Origin: Alcaligenaceae bacterium
GTDB taxonomy: Bacteria > Pseudomonadota > Gammaproteobacteria > Burkholderiales > Burkholderiaceae_B
Assembly: GCA_013205565.1 (NCBI GenBank)
Contig: JABMMM010000156.1
Coordinates: forward strand, 26,434 to 90,433
DNA length: 64,000 nt
Direction of reading: 5' to 3'
A model generated the notes under the pieces. The model did no database searches. It had not been told where the DNA came from and worked only from the letters and a program-made list of their open reading frames with translations. Position numbers and translations under genes: made by a program. Shown piece by piece: positions 17,993-28,319 of this stretch (positions are counted from its first letter, which is position 1; every line of letters begins with the position of its first letter).

Positions 17993-18738
17993 CGAAGCAC
18001 CTCGCCCCGTGTGGCTCGCAGGGTAGGAGGCTGACTTTTATCCATGACTGCATTCTGCGTGTAAGTGGGTGCTCGCTGCGAAGCTGAGTCGGCGAACTTG
18101 CCTGGCTCGACTTTAAAGGCGCGCGTGGCGTAGCTAGCCATCAAGGTGTCGTCATGTGAGGCAATGACCGTGGTTACCCCGACGCGGTTAAAGTCTTTGA
18201 ATACTTCCATAATGCGCCGTGCACTGTCGAGATCGAGACTGGCAGTCGGCTCGTCAGCAATCAAAATCGCTGGGCGGTTAACGATGGCCCGAGCAATCGC
18301 GAGTCGCTGCTGTTCGCCACCCGAAAGTTCGATTGGATGAATATCTTCTTTTGAAGACAGCCCGACTTTTTCGAGGGCGGCTCGTGCGCGCGCTCGAGCC
18401 AGACTGGGGGCAAGGCCTGTGACCGCAAGGGGAAGCAGGACATTGTCTATGGCACTGCGGTCGTAGAGCAGATGGGTGTCTTGTAAAATGACGCCTACTG
18501 CGCGCCTAAGATACGGGCGTGCCCGAGCTGAAAGCCGGTCGAGTCGGTGTCCGTTGACTTGGATCGAGCCACGACTAGGCGGTTCAAGACCGCCGATTAG
18601 CTTGAGCAGAGTCGATTTGCCAGCACCCGAGGGGCCCGCCACGTAAACGAACTCTCCGGCCGACACCCTGAAGCTCAGGTCAGCCAAAATGTTACGGCCT
18701 TGGCCGTAGGATTTGAAAACGTGCTGAAATTCGATCAT
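17989..18738 (-). CDS. ftsE: Cell division ATP-binding protein FtsE
   Basis: A 249-residue ABC ATPase. Walker A GPSGAGKST is at 35-43, the signature LSGGEQQRLAIARAI near 139, and Walker B ILIADEPTASLD near 160. It energises FtsX at the divisome. The protein is about 25 residues longer than typical FtsE (~222); the extra C-terminus after about residue 225 is polar and not recognisable. It is the first gene of the pair and its promoter should lie in the 179-base gap shared with aapJ. Confidence 0.9.
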   Translation of the reverse strand: MIEFQHVFKSYGQGRNILADLSFRVSAGEFVYVAGPSGAGKSTLLKLIGGLEPPSRGSIQVNGHRLDRLSARARPYLRRAVGVILQDTHLLYDRSAIDNVLLPLAVTGLAPSLARARARAALEKVGLSSKEDIHPIELSGGEQQRLAIARAIVNRPAILIADEPTASLDLDSARRIMEVFKDFNRVGVTTVIASHDDTLMASYATRAFKVEPGKFADSASQRAPTYTQNAVMDKSQPPTLRATRGEVLR

Positions 18739-18788
18739 GGCTCACCGCATATAGACCTGAATAGTAACTCTGCTCGTGTGCCTAAGGA

Positions 18789-18817
18789 TTGACGCCAAGG
18801 GATTTCCCCCATACAGT
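18789..18817 (+). promoter_or_regulatory. Sigma-70-type promoter for the aapJQMP operon
   Basis: TTGACG (18789-18794) and TACAGT (18812-18817) are separated by exactly 17 bases, matching the sigma-70 consensus at five of six and four of six positions. Transcription would start near 18824, giving a leader of about 95 bases before aapJ. Not tested against other hexamer pairs across the region. Confidence 0.55.
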
Positions 18818-18917
18818 GAGTCTGAGCGTGCGGCTACTATCGGTAGCTTGCAGGTATCGGTCCCCGCAGCGCGCCCGTTTGGCTGCTGCCCTCTTTTTGT
18901 CATTCGGAGATTTATCC

Positions 18918-19934
18918 ATGAAATTTCTTAAATTAGCTGCTTTTGGCGCCGCGCTTCTTGCGGCGAGTACCGTGGCCCAGGCGGGTGCCACTTTTGATAG
19001 CGTCAAAAAGAAAGGCTTTGTGCAGTGCGGTACCAATACCGGTTTGTCCGGCTTTGGTGCACCCGACAGCAAAGGCGTTTGGTCAGGCTTAGATATCGAC
19101 ATGTGCAAGGCCTTTGCGGCCGCAATGTTTGGCGATCCAAGCAAATTTAAAGTTACACCTCTGACCGCGCAGCAACGGTTCACAGCCCTGCAGTCTGGTG
19201 AGGTCGATGTGTTGGTGCGTAACACCACACAAACCATGACGCGCGATACGTCGCTAGGCTTGATGGGCGTAGGCGTCAATTTTTATGACAGCCAAGGCAT
19301 TATGGTGCGCAAAGACAGTGGGATCAAAAGTGCCAAAGAATTGAACGGCGCCACGATTTGCGTTCAGCCTGGCACCACAACTGAACTCAATCTGGCTGAT
19401 TGGTTTCGAGCAAACAAGCTGTCGTTTAAACCTGTAGTGATTGAAAAGCTCGACGAGGTGGTCGGTGCGTTTGTTTCTGGCCGTTGCGATGCGTACACGA
19501 CCGACAAATCTGGCTTAGCATCTTCGCGCTCATCGCAGGCTAAGCCCGATCTGTATGTGATCTTGCCCGAAGATTTCTCTAAAGAGCCGCTTGGTCCTTT
19601 AGTGCGTCAAGGCGACGAGCAGTGGCTCAACGTGGTGCGCTGGACTTTTTTCGCAATGGTCGAGGCTGAAGAGTATGGCGTGACTCAAAAAAATCTTGAT
19701 GAGATGCTCAAAAGCACCAATCCGAACGTTCAGCGCATTTTGGGTGTCACGCCTGGTATGGGTAAGAACCTTGGCGTTGACGAAAAGTGGGCTTACAACA
19801 TCATCAAAGCAGTCGGTAATTACGGCGAAAGCTTCGAGCGTAACATCGGCAAAGATACTCCCCTGAAACTTGAGCGCGGCCTGAATCAGCAGTGGACGAA
19901 AGGCGGCATCCTTTACGCTTGGCCAATCCGTTAA
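18918..19934 (+). CDS. aapJ: General L-amino acid ABC transporter substrate-binding protein AapJ
   Basis: A 338-residue periplasmic amino-acid binding protein (SBP family 3) with a signal peptide of about 22 residues ending AQA. The mature start GATFDSVKKKGFVQCGTNTG and the following WSGLDIDMCKAFAAA segment match AapJ/BztA. ATG 18918 is chosen over an upstream in-frame ATG at 18789 because CGGAG lies about ten bases before it and the signal peptide begins here. It is the first gene of aapJQMP, preceded by a good promoter match. Confidence 0.93.
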   Translation: MKFLKLAAFGAALLAASTVAQAGATFDSVKKKGFVQCGTNTGLSGFGAPDSKGVWSGLDIDMCKAFAAAMFGDPSKFKVTPLTAQQRFTALQSGEVDVLVRNTTQTMTRDTSLGLMGVGVNFYDSQGIMVRKDSGIKSAKELNGATICVQPGTTTELNLADWFRANKLSFKPVVIEKLDEVVGAFVSGRCDAYTTDKSGLASSRSSQAKPDLYVILPEDFSKEPLGPLVRQGDEQWLNVVRWTFFAMVEAEEYGVTQKNLDEMLKSTNPNVQRILGVTPGMGKNLGVDEKWAYNIIKAVGNYGESFERNIGKDTPLKLERGLNQQWTKGGILYAWPIR

Positions 19935-19956
19935 GCGTAACGTTTCAATCTTGAAT

Positions 19957-19988
19957 GGTAGTTACCAGGTACTTACTTGGTAATTACC
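19957..19988. promoter_or_regulatory. Long hairpin between aapJ and aapQ
   Basis: GGTAGTTACCAGGTA, a CT turn, then TACTTGGTAATTACC form a 32-base inverted repeat whose arms pair over up to 15 positions with two G-U wobbles. It starts 22 bases after the aapJ stop and ends 10 bases before the aapQ ATG. There is no following T-tract. Such a structure between a binding-protein gene and its permease usually protects the 5' mRNA segment so that more binding protein is made; a DNA operator is the alternative. Confidence 0.65.
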
Positions 19989-19998
19989 TTTGCAGCTG

Positions 19999-21186
<1,188 letters not shown>

Positions 21187-21188
21187 CG

Positions 21189-22292
21189 ATGAGCGCCTCT
21201 CCTAACGTTGTCAAGCAAGCTTCAGCCCCGAGCGTGTGGTCGCTAAGCGCCATCACCTCTTGGCTGCGCACCCAATTATTTTCTTCGCCATTTAATATCC
21301 TGCTCACGCTGCTCTCAGTTTGGCTGCTGTTCGCAACGCTTCCTGGGATGATTGACTGGTTTTTCCTGAGCTCCACTATCTCGGCCAAGAGCGCCCAAGA
21401 GTGCCGCAACGTGACGGGTGCCTGTTGGGCCTTCGTCTTAGAAAAACACCGTTTGATATTGTTTGGCGTCTATCCTTACGAAGAACAATGGCGCCCTTTG
21501 TTGGCAACGTTGCTGCTGTTGGGCGTCATTGTTTTGAGCGGTGTGCGCCGGTTTTGGAACCTTTCGTTGCTGCTGTTCTGGCTCGTGGCACTCGGTGGCG
21601 CTGCCGTGCTGATGTGGGGCGGTATTTTAGGGTTGACCCACGTAGAAAACAGTCGCTGGGGTGGTTTGCCTCTGACACTGATGTTGTCAACTTTTGGTAT
21701 CGCCTTTGCGTTTCCGCTGGGTATTGTCTTGGCTTTGGGACGTCGCTCTGAGATGCCTGCGATTCGAACGCTTTGTGTCGTTTATATTGAACTGATTCGA
21801 GGCGTGCCTTTAATTAGCCTGTTGTTCATGTCGGCCGTCATGCTACCGCTATTTTTGCCTGAAGGCCTGACAATCGATAAGTTGTTGCGTGCGCAAGTCG
21901 CGATTATCTTATTTGCCGCAGCCTACATGGCAGAAACCATCCGAGGCGGACTGCAGGCGATCCCTAAAGGCCAGTTCGAAGGGGCTAACTCGCTGGGCCT
22001 GACCTATTGGCAGCAGATGCGGCTGATTGTTTTGCCCCAGGCGCTTAAGATCGTGATTCCACCGCTCGTTGGTCTGTTTATTGCGCTGTTTAAAGATACC
22101 TCGCTGGTGGTCATTATTGGTCTCTTTGACTTAACACAGGCGGCTAAGGCGTCGCTGGTTGATCAGGCGTGGCGCGGTTTCAGTATCGAAATTTACGTAT
22201 TTATTTCTGCAATTTATTTTATCTTTTGCTATTCGATGTCTAAATACAGCCAGTCGCTTGAAACGCGATTAAGCACCGAGCATCAGCGCTAG
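21189..22292 (+). CDS. aapM: General L-amino acid ABC transporter permease AapM
   Basis: A 367-residue inner-membrane permease, starting two bases after the aapQ stop. The conserved RGVPLISLLFM stretch (near 202) and the coupling loop EGANSLGLTYWQQ (near 262) are typical of AapM/BztC. A periplasmic region with two Cys lies near residues 75-81. With AapQ it makes the channel for a broad range of L-amino acids. Confidence 0.92.
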   Translation: MSASPNVVKQASAPSVWSLSAITSWLRTQLFSSPFNILLTLLSVWLLFATLPGMIDWFFLSSTISAKSAQECRNVTGACWAFVLEKHRLILFGVYPYEEQWRPLLATLLLLGVIVLSGVRRFWNLSLLLFWLVALGGAAVLMWGGILGLTHVENSRWGGLPLTLMLSTFGIAFAFPLGIVLALGRRSEMPAIRTLCVVYIELIRGVPLISLLFMSAVMLPLFLPEGLTIDKLLRAQVAIILFAAAYMAETIRGGLQAIPKGQFEGANSLGLTYWQQMRLIVLPQALKIVIPPLVGLFIALFKDTSLVVIIGLFDLTQAAKASLVDQAWRGFSIEIYVFISAIYFIFCYSMSKYSQSLETRLSTEHQR

Positions 22293-22343
22293 AGATTTGT
22301 CGCCAGTCGCCTGCCCCCAGGCGCGTCTTATTGGAGATCGTGT

Positions 22344-23084
22344 ATGGCTGACGCCATCATCCGCATGACAGCCGTCAACAAGTGGTTTGGAAAATTTCAC
22401 GTGTTACGCAACATTGACTTAGAGGTTGCGCGAGGCGAACGCATTGTGATCTGCGGGCCGTCGGGCTCAGGCAAATCGACGCTGATCCGGTGTATTAATC
22501 GTCTTGAAGAGCACCAGCAGGGGCAAATCGTAATTGATGGTACCGAAATCACTAACGATATTCGCCAGGTTGAGGCAATTCGTCGCGATGTCGGCATGGT
22601 GTTTCAGCATTTCAATTTGTTTCCTCACTTAACAGTGCTCGAAAACTTAACGCTTGGGCCGATTTGGGTGCTAAAGACACCCAAGGCTCAGGCTGAGGCG
22701 CGTGCGATGCAATACCTCGAACGCGTGCGAATCGCCGAGCAGGCGGCCAAATTTCCGGGGCAATTATCTGGAGGCCAACAGCAGCGCGTGGCGATCGCGC
22801 GTTCGCTGTGTATGGATCCGAAAGTGATGTTGTTTGATGAGCCGACTTCAGCGCTTGATCCTGAAATGGTCAAAGAGGTGCTTGAGGTGATGGTGAATTT
22901 GGCGGAAGATACCGGGATGACCATGGTGGTGGTGTCGCACGAGATGGGCTTCGCCCGCAGGGTGGCCGACCGTGTGATCTTTATGGATCAAGGTGAAATC
23001 ATTGAACAAAATACACCTGACGCTTTCTTTGATCACCCGCAAAACGATCGTACCAAACTATTTTTGAGTCAAATTATTCACTGA
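22344..23084 (+). CDS. aapP: General L-amino acid ABC transporter ATP-binding protein AapP
   Basis: A 246-residue polar amino-acid importer ATPase. Walker [10 protein letters not shown] is at 38-46, the signature [15 protein letters not shown] near 140 and Walker [15 protein letters not shown] near 162. TTGGAG lies nine bases upstream of the ATG. It is the last gene of aapJQMP; 51 bases separate it from aapM. Confidence 0.93.
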   Translation: MADAIIRMTAVNKWFGKFHVLRNIDLEVARGERIVICGPSGSGKSTLIRCINRLEEHQQGQIVIDGTEITNDIRQVEAIRRDVGMVFQHFNLFPHLTVLENLTLGPIWVLKTPKAQAEARAMQYLERVRIAEQAAKFPGQLSGGQQQRVAIARSLCMDPKVMLFDEPTSALDPEMVKEVLEVMVNLAEDTGMTMVVVSHEMGFARRVADRVIFMDQGEIIEQNTPDAFFDHPQNDRTKLFLSQIIH

Positions 23085-23173
23085 GCTTTTGATACCGAAA
23101 GTCCCGTGCGCGCCTGCCTGCTGCTCGTTGAGTCTCTCTGGCACAGTTGGGCAAACCTGATTGTGAGAAAACT

Positions 23174-24256
23174 ATGCTGACTTTGACTTGCCTGACGCAG
23201 TTGCTTCGCTTCACCGGTTTAATTCGTCCCGCGCGCGTGCGCTTTAGTTTGCTGAGTGCCGTGCTCTTAATAGGGCTGTCCGGCCTCGCGGGGACTGACG
23301 GTTTGGCGCAAACAGGGTCTACTGCGAGCAGCCCGTCGTCAAATGAGTTTCCGACTAAACCCTTGCGGTTTATCGTCCCCTATCCGCCCGGCGGGCCACT
23401 TGATGTGATGGCGCGCGTCTTAGCTGAAAAAGTGAAAATCAGCTTGGGTCAGCCTGTTGTGGTTGAAAACAAACCGGGTGCGGGCGGCAATATTGGAGCA
23501 GATTTAATCGCGAAGGCGCAACCCGATGGCTACACGTTGGTGATGGGGGCGGTGGCAACGCATGCGATCAACCCATGGCTTTTTGCCTCGCTTGCGTATG
23601 ACTCGGTTAAAGATTTTGCGCCAATTGCTCTAGTGGGCTCGGTGCCCAATGTGTTGCTGCTGAATCTTGATTTTGCAACAAAAAATAATATTCAAACTGT
23701 GCAGGAATTGATCGCGTACGCGAAAAAAAATCCGGGTCAATTGAATTACGGCTCGGGTGGCTCGGGAAGTGCCGGTCATTTGGCTGGGGCCCTGCTTAGC
23801 GTTCGCGCCGGAGCCGAGATGGTGCATATCCCGTATCAGGGCGCGGCACCCGCCCAGTTAGCCTTGCTCTCGGGGCAATCGGCGCTCATGTTTGATAATC
23901 TGGCCGCGGCGGCCAATTTGATTCGAGAGAAAAAAGTGAAAGCGCTTGCTGTGACAACGCCCGTGCGTTCGGGGCTTTTACCCGAGCTGCCCACGATGCA
24001 AGAGGCGGGGGTTCAAGCTTTTGATCTGGGCACGTGGTTTGGTGTGTTCGCCACGGCGGGCACGCCTGCTGCGACGATTGCCAAACTGCATGCTGCTTAC
24101 GCGACGGCGCTGCTCGAGCCCGAGGTCAAAGAGCGTTTAAAAACGATGGGCTCCGAGGCCGCGGTGCTTTCGCCTGCACAATTTGCCGCCTTTGTTGCGC
24201 AAGAACGGCTTAAGTATCAAGAGGTGGTCAAGCTCTCGGGCGCGAAGGCAAACTGA
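23174..24256 (+). CDS. Bug-family tripartite tricarboxylate transporter substrate-binding receptor
   Basis: A 360-residue exported protein. The mature region starts FPTKPLRFIVPYPPGGPLD, the hallmark of Bug (TctC-like) receptors, and continues with VENKPGAGGNIGAD and a later TMQEAGV segment. A long N-terminal signal region (about 1-48) ends near GLAQ. ATG 23174 is preferred over an in-frame TTG 27 bases upstream. No TctA/TctB membrane genes are adjacent, as is usual for orphan Bug genes in Bordetella-like bacteria; the ligand is unknown. Convergent with the downstream MFS gene, three bases apart. Confidence 0.92.
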   Translation: MLTLTCLTQLLRFTGLIRPARVRFSLLSAVLLIGLSGLAGTDGLAQTGSTASSPSSNEFPTKPLRFIVPYPPGGPLDVMARVLAEKVKISLGQPVVVENKPGAGGNIGADLIAKAQPDGYTLVMGAVATHAINPWLFASLAYDSVKDFAPIALVGSVPNVLLLNLDFATKNNIQTVQELIAYAKKNPGQLNYGSGGSGSAGHLAGALLSVRAGAEMVHIPYQGAAPAQLALLSGQSALMFDNLAAAANLIREKKVKALAVTTPVRSGLLPELPTMQEAGVQAFDLGTWFGVFATAGTPAATIAKLHAAYATALLEPEVKERLKTMGSEAAVLSPAQFAAFVAQERLKYQEVVKLSGAKAN

Positions 24257-24259
24257 ACG

Positions 24260-25768
24260 CTAACCCGCGCGCGACTGAGCCGAACGGCTCTGGCGCAAGG
24301 TTTCGCCAGCTTGTGGCGATAGACGCCAAAAAGAAAAGCTCGGTAATGCGCAAAGCGCGCCAATGACCAAAAAACCCACGACAACATCGGCGGCGATCAG
24401 GGTGTCTGAGCCTCTCCAGAGCATGCTCAGGTGAAGCGTCTCTGCGGCGACGCCCACACCTAAACTGACTCCTAGCTGTTGGCCCATCGCCGCAAAGCTG
24501 CTGGCGCGGCTCATACTGGCCTGAGAAATATCTGCGTAGGCCAGCGTGTTGATCGCTGTAAATTGCAGCGACCTAAAAAATCCACCAAACAGCAGGACAC
24601 CGATCATCACCACCGCGGGCGTAGAGGCTGTAAAAAAAGCGCAGCTTGCAAGGCTTAGGCCGGTAAAAACGGCGTTGACGGTTAAGACGCGTCGATAGCC
24701 CCAGCGGTCAAGAATACGCGGCGCCGCGATTTTCATGGCCATCGCACCCACTGCACCGGCAAAGGTAATGAGCCCGGCTGACAGCGCGCTGAGCCCAAAG
24801 CCAATCTGCAGCATCAACGCCAGCAAGTAGGGCACCGCACCCACGCCAAAGCGGCAAAGATTGCCGGCAACCGTTGACACTCTGAAGGTTTGAATTTTAA
24901 GTAACGACAAATCTAGAATTGGCTCGGGGTGGTGCTGCGAGTGCCAGTAGTACAGCACGCCCGACAGCAGCCCCGTCGCGATGAACGCGGCCGACACCCA
25001 AAGTGGGGGTCCGCCTTGGCCCAGGGATTCAAAGCCGCCCACCAAGGTCGCCATGCACAGGGCGCTAAGCAAAAAACCAAGCCAGTCAAGCGGGTGCGCT
25101 TGCTGATCTTTTGGCAACTCAGGCACAAACCGCAGAACCATCCAGATGCCCAAGATGCCGATGGGTAAATTGATCAAAAAAATCCAGTGCCACGAGGCGT
25201 AAGTCACTAAAAAGCCACCGAGCGGCGGACCCGCCATGGGGCCGATCAAAGCGGGCATTGATAAAAAAGCCATGGCTTTGAGCAATTCGTTTTTTGGAAT
25301 CGTGCGCAGCAGAATAATGCGTCCAACGGGCACCATCATGGCCCCGCCAATCCCTTGCACGATACGCGACCAGACCAGTTCGGTGAGCGTGTCAGACAGC
25401 GCACAGGTCAGCGAACTGAGGGTAAACAAGGCAATCGCGGCAATAAAGACGCGTCTGGCACCATACCGGTCGGCGGCCCAACCGCTGATTGGCACAAACA
25501 CTGCAACAGCGAGTAAGTAGGCGGTGATGGCAATATTCAAGCGCACAGGGTCGGCGCCCAGATCGACGGCCATTGTGGGTAAGGCAGTGGTAACTACGGT
25601 TGAGTCGAGCATCTGCATCAGCAGGGCGCAACCCACGATAAAAGGCAGCATCCGTTCGGGTTTGGCCGGGTTTGGTGGGGGCGAGCAGGCGTTTTCTGGG
25701 TGGTTCAACCCAGGCGAGGTCATCGACATCTTGGCAGTTTGGGCGGCGGGCGAAGGGGTTAAAAGCAC
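24260..25768 (-). CDS. MFS drug exporter of the DHA2 (EmrB/QacA) family
   Basis: A 502-residue membrane transporter with an extended polar N-terminus (about 1-38) and roughly 14 predicted spans. Visible family signatures: LDSTVVTTALPTMAVDLG (near 54), the A-loop GWAADRYGARRVF (near 97) and the motif C-like region GPPLGGFLV near 181. These proteins export drugs or organic compounds with proton exchange. Start is uncertain: GTG 25768, ATG 25729 or ATG 25723 are in frame and none has a good ribosome site. It stands alone on the minus strand. Confidence 0.85.
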   Translation of the reverse strand: MLLTPSPAAQTAKMSMTSPGLNHPENACSPPPNPAKPERMLPFIVGCALLMQMLDSTVVTTALPTMAVDLGADPVRLNIAITAYLLAVAVFVPISGWAADRYGARRVFIAAIALFTLSSLTCALSDTLTELVWSRIVQGIGGAMMVPVGRIILLRTIPKNELLKAMAFLSMPALIGPMAGPPLGGFLVTYASWHWIFLINLPIGILGIWMVLRFVPELPKDQQAHPLDWLGFLLSALCMATLVGGFESLGQGGPPLWVSAAFIATGLLSGVLYYWHSQHHPEPILDLSLLKIQTFRVSTVAGNLCRFGVGAVPYLLALMLQIGFGLSALSAGLITFAGAVGAMAMKIAAPRILDRWGYRRVLTVNAVFTGLSLASCAFFTASTPAVVMIGVLLFGGFFRSLQFTAINTLAYADISQASMSRASSFAAMGQQLGVSLGVGVAAETLHLSMLWRGSDTLIAADVVVGFLVIGALCALPSFSFWRLSPQAGETLRQSRSAQSRAG

Positions 25769-25831
25769 TTAGCGTGACAGGTCAGGCTCTACAGTACACT
25801 AAGCGTTCGTTCAATTATTTATCAAAACGCC

Positions 25832-26020
25832 ATGGCCGAGAACTACACCTCAGAAATCACCCAGTTTCTTCAGGCTTATAAAGCGACGCACAAAGACGTC
25901 GAGCAACGCCAGCGCGATGGGCGCGCCCGCCTGTGGGATAAACCACAAGATCCTGAACTTGCAGAGGGCTTTAAACAAGCACACGTGCGTCAAAGCCCTT
26001 ACGTATATCAAAATAACTAG
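25832..26020 (+). CDS. DUF3460 family small protein
   Basis: A 62-residue basic and polar protein, rich in Lys, Arg, Gln and Asp, with no membrane span. The MAENYTSEITQFLQ start and a C-terminal region ending in SPYVYQNN match the DUF3460 family, a small betaproteobacterial family of unknown function that commonly precedes scpA. Five bases separate it from scpA, so the two are probably co-transcribed. Identified from sequence pattern and context; role unknown. Confidence 0.8.
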   Translation: MAENYTSEITQFLQAYKATHKDVEQRQRDGRARLWDKPQDPELAEGFKQAHVRQSPYVYQNN

Positions 26021-26025
26021 TTTTT

Positions 26026-26904
26026 ATGGCCGCGACTCAAGTTTCGAGCGCTAGCCTGAAGGCGCTGGTCACGCCCTCGATCGACACGACGCCTGATGTA
26101 CTCGATGCGGTGGCACTTGCCCGTCTGTATGGCGAACCCCTGTTTTCGTTGCCAACCGATCTTTATATTCCACCCGATGCGCTCGAGGTATTTCTCGAAA
26201 CCTTCCAGGGTCCGCTCGATCTCTTGCTGTATTTGATACGCAAGCAAAACTTCAACGTGCTTGATATTCCGATGGCCGAGGTGACGCGACAGTATTTGTC
26301 GTACGTTGACCAGATCCGGATGCACAACCTTGAGCTTGCAGCCGAATATCTGCTGATGGCAGCAATGCTTATTGAGATCAAAGCGCGCATGCTGTTGCCG
26401 GTTAAAAAGACCGATACCGGACAAGAGGCCCAAGACCCGCGCGCCGAACTCGTGCGGCGCCTGCTTGAATACGAGCGCATGAAGCTCGCGGCTCAAAATC
26501 TTAATGCCTTGCCGCAGCTTGGGCGCGATTTTCAGCGTGCGCAGGGGTTTGCAGATTTGCGCCTCGAGCGCGCCTTGCCCGAGGTCAGTGTGGAAGACTT
26601 GCGCCAAGCCTGGATCGATATCCTGAAACGCGCAAAACTAAACGCGCACCATCACATCACGCGTGAGCAGTTGTCTGTGCGCGATCATATGACGCATATT
26701 TTGCGTAGGCTTAATGGTGTACGCTTCATCGAATTCAGCGCCTTATTCATGGAACGTATCTCGGAAGGTGCCCCGATTGCAGTCGTAGTTGTGCATTTTT
26801 TGGCGTTACTCGAACTCGCGCGTGAGAATCTTCTAGAGATCACGCAAGCTGAGCCCTACGCCCCGATTTATGTCAGACTGGCGTATACAAGCGCTGCCGT
26901 TTAG
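26026..26904 (+). CDS. scpA: Segregation and condensation protein A (kleisin-like)
   Basis: A 292-residue SMC-complex subunit. The conserved VFLETFQGPLDLLLYLIRKQ-type segment begins near residue 50 and is followed by IPMAEVTRQYL and an AAEYLLMAAMLIEIKARMLLP helix (near 105-125). A C-terminal winged-helix region follows an acidic middle. With SMC and ScpB it helps compact and segregate the chromosome. The first ~48 residues are an extra variable N-terminus seen in many Burkholderiales. scpB is not adjacent here. Confidence 0.93.
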   Translation: MAATQVSSASLKALVTPSIDTTPDVLDAVALARLYGEPLFSLPTDLYIPPDALEVFLETFQGPLDLLLYLIRKQNFNVLDIPMAEVTRQYLSYVDQIRMHNLELAAEYLLMAAMLIEIKARMLLPVKKTDTGQEAQDPRAELVRRLLEYERMKLAAQNLNALPQLGRDFQRAQGFADLRLERALPEVSVEDLRQAWIDILKRAKLNAHHHITREQLSVRDHMTHILRRLNGVRFIEFSALFMERISEGAPIAVVVVHFLALLELARENLLEITQAEPYAPIYVRLAYTSAAV

Positions 26905-26932
26905 GCAACCACTGCCCGGTCTCGGAGACTAA

Positions 26933-27778
<846 letters not shown>

Positions 27779-27805
27779 GTCGCGCGCGACCTAGGGTTAA
27801 TCCGC

Positions 27806-27829
27806 CTGTCAGATTTGACAGCTAGCTGT
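27806..27829. promoter_or_regulatory. Two overlapping palindromes upstream of the LuxR-type gene
   Basis: CTGTCA-gatt-TGACAG (27806-27821) overlaps the perfect 12-base palindrome ACAGCTAGCTGT (27818-27829). They lie 49-72 bases before the LuxR-type start codon and contain a TTGACA that could serve as a -35 hexamer. This looks like a dimer-binding site, perhaps for the adjacent regulator itself. A role as an RNA stem after panC is the alternative. Confidence 0.4.
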
Positions 27830-27877
27830 GTGGATTCAGGTATGACAGACTGCGCTTCGTGTTGACACGGAGGCAGT

Positions 27878-28189
27878 ATGAAATATTCAGAAAACAGAGC
27901 AGGCGCTGGCTGGAAGGTGCTCACGGCGCGCGAGCGCGATGTCATTCATCCGGTCGCCGAGGGCAAGTCCAATAAGCTAATCGCAAGTGAGCTTGGTATT
28001 TCGATGCGCACGGTCGAGGCGCACCGGGCGCGAATCTTTCACAAGATGGGTGTACGTAACGCTGTACAGTTAGCGCGGACTGTTTGCACAAGCCCCGAAC
28101 CCGAGCCGATCGCTACGTCGCTACAGCGTAATGAGTCAAAATCAGAAGAGCCCCCCGCTCTTGGCTGGCTTCCCCAAAAAAAACCTTGA
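27878..28189 (+). CDS. Solo LuxR-type helix-turn-helix transcription regulator
   Basis: A 103-residue protein consisting of a LuxR/FixJ-type DNA-binding domain at about 14-68 (LTARERDVI, then GISMRTVEAHRARIFHKMG) plus a 35-residue polar tail. There is no receiver, PAS or autoinducer-binding domain, and no room for one: the ATG has GGAGG four bases upstream and the frame upstream offers no domain. Response regulators of the FixJ/NarL type end with this domain, so the gene may be a shortened derivative or a GerE-like solo regulator. No sensor kinase is nearby. Two palindromes in the promoter suggest autoregulation. Confidence 0.85.
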   Translation: MKYSENRAGAGWKVLTARERDVIHPVAEGKSNKLIASELGISMRTVEAHRARIFHKMGVRNAVQLARTVCTSPEPEPIATSLQRNESKSEEPPALGWLPQKKP

Positions 28190-28235
28190 GCCCCTTAGCG
28201 CCCAGGTTTTAAAGCACTTGAGACTCTCAGTTGCA

Positions 28236-28283
28236 AAGACGCTCAGCGCTTAAGACCCTTAGCACTTAAGACGCCCAGCGCTT
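28236..28283. repeat. Three tandem copies of a 16-base unit
   Basis: AAGACGCTCAGCGCTT (28236-28251), AAGACCCTTAGCACTT (28252-28267) and AAGACGCCCAGCGCTT (28268-28283) follow each other without a gap, differing at two to four positions. They fill the gap between the convergent LuxR-type and lipoprotein genes. Each unit contains an AGCRCT core, so small stems are possible. Weaker related sequence lies just upstream. Confidence 0.8.
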
Positions 28284-28319
28284 AAAAGCTTTGGCCGGGT
28301 AGCCGCTGAGGACTGAAGC

